The notes under the pieces: generated by a model
What the model was told of the DNA's origin: nothing
Database searches by the model: none
Seen by the model: only the letters and a program-made list of their open reading frames with translations
Program-made: the position numbers and the translations under genes
NCBI GenBank assembly: GCA_012727625.1
Contig: JAAYGP010000174.1
Span: 1 to 6,035, forward strand
Direction: 5' to 3'
Origin: Clostridiaceae bacterium
GTDB taxonomy: Bacteria; Bacillota; Clostridia; DSM-8532
Length of the DNA stretch: 6,035 bases
Part shown: positions 5,421 to 6,035 of the stretch, piece by piece
Layout: every line of letters starts with the position of its first letter
Numbering within the stretch: the stretch's first letter is position 1

Positions 5421-6035
5421 TTAAAGCCTGTATCTTCGTCTGTATCTGTTCTTTCTCCGGGATGCGGTTTTAAATACTATTCTTAATACAATTAAACAAA
5501 ATATGATTACTCCGGTTAAAATAAAAATATTTCTTATTGTATTGTTTTCGACCAGTTCGTGAAATTTGTCGCGTATTTTAGCCTGTATGGTCTTTTCAAT
5601 ATCGTTCATTGCTACAAGCTGAACACTGCCGATTTCTTTGCCTTTGTAATACCAGGTTTTATATCCTAATACCTGACCTTTTTCAATCGGAGCGATAAAG
5701 GGTGTGTTTAAAACCTCTTTAACTGTAACCTCGGCATCCAGCTTTTCCTTGCTTGTCGGAAGAAGATGGGATACATGCCCAAGAGTCTGGACATCAACAG
5801 GTATATTATCCAGTGAATCCGCCACATCATATCGACCGTAAAACTCACCGGAGGAAGCAAGGGTCTGGACTTTATAATTTTTAAATCCATACTCAAGAAG
5901 CTCTTTGGATTCCCTGAACAGGATATCATAAGATTCCGTACCAAGGATTACGCCCAGAAGTTCCAATCCCTCAGCATTTACTGCGGAGAAAACAAGACAT
6001 CTTCCGGCTCCTCCTGTATATCCTGTTTTTATTCC
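5421..6035 (-). CDS. D-alanyl-D-alanine carboxypeptidase (PBP5/DacF type), 5'-partial
   Basis: The frame is open to the right edge, so the start and most of the catalytic domain lie outside; 204 C-terminal residues are visible. These enzymes remove the terminal D-alanine from peptidoglycan pentapeptides at the outer face of the membrane, limiting cross-linking. The fragment begins GIKTGYTGGAGRCLVFSA, which contains the KTG box (Lys3-Thr4-Gly5), the third active-site motif of this serine-peptidase family. The catalytic Ser-x-x-Lys and Ser-x-Asn motifs would be upstream. The PBP5 C-terminal beta domain follows, about residues 53-143, then a membrane helix at 168-188 (NIFILTGVIIFCLIVLRIVF) and a strongly basic tail, KTASRRKNRYRRRYRL. 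A true C-terminal transmembrane helix with a basic cytoplasmic tail suits the Firmicute DacF-like group better than the amphipathic anchor of E. coli PBP5. A TTG at 5966 is internal, because the KTG box lies upstream of it. It converges on the transporter operon and is probably a separate unit; dacF is the likely symbol but the split among DacA, DacF and DacB types cannot be settled here. Confidence 0.88.
   Translation of the reverse strand, partial: GIKTGYTGGAGRCLVFSAVNAEGLELLGVILGTESYDILFRESKELLEYGFKNYKVQTLASSGEFYGRYDVADSLDNIPVDVQTLGHVSHLLPTSKEKLDAEVTVKEVLNTPFIAPIEKGQVLGYKTWYYKGKEIGSVQLVAMNDIEKTIQAKIRDKFHELVENNTIRNIFILTGVIIFCLIVLRIVFKTASRRKNRYRRRYRL

Overview
The window looks like chromosome of a low-GC Gram-positive bacterium, most likely a Clostridia-type Firmicute. 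The signs are an A+T-rich base composition, strong purine-rich Shine-Dalgarno sites (AAAGGAGG, AAAGGGGGA), a lipoprotein-anchored solute-binding protein, LplB/YtcP-type sugar permeases with no ATPase gene beside them, and a membrane-anchored DacF-type D,D-carboxypeptidase. I cannot name a species from the sequence alone. There is no sign of phage, transposon, CRISPR, tRNA or rRNA.

Layout. (1) Positions 1-786 (+) hold the C-terminal two thirds of an NAD(P)-dependent octopine/nopaline (opine) dehydrogenase family protein, with its start outside the window. (2) Positions 787-1373 are a non-coding gap of about 590 bases. It holds an intrinsic-terminator-like hairpin at 934-970, several candidate promoter elements, two perfect dyads (1167-1181 and 1304-1315) and a structured leader with a terminator-like hairpin and an alternative pairing (1223-1300). 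(3) Positions 1374-5050 (+) are a three-gene ABC importer operon: a lipoprotein solute-binding protein of 530 aa, then two permeases of 322 and 292 aa. It ends in a GC-rich hairpin at 5086-5124. The first intercistronic gap (221 bases) carries a long stem-loop; the second gap is 15 bases with a near-perfect Shine-Dalgarno site. (4) Positions 5125-5420 contain no confident gene, but a protein-like minus-strand open frame (5178-5402, one in-frame TGA) may be a gene remnant. (5) Positions 5421-6035 (-) hold the C-terminal part of a penicillin-binding protein 5 / DacF-type D-alanyl-D-alanine carboxypeptidase, convergent with the transporter operon and running off the right edge.

How the genes work together. 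The binding protein would capture an oligosaccharide or a related solute at the outer face of the membrane and pass it to the heterodimeric permease. The ATPase is not encoded here, so a shared MsmX-type ATPase elsewhere is the likely energiser; this is known for the family and inferred for this operon. No glycosidase, kinase or regulator gene is present to reveal the substrate. The dehydrogenase and carboxypeptidase appear to be independent transcription units. No clearly new system is evident among the genes. The least-explained material is the operon's leader, the intercistronic RNA structure and the possible relic at 5178-5402.
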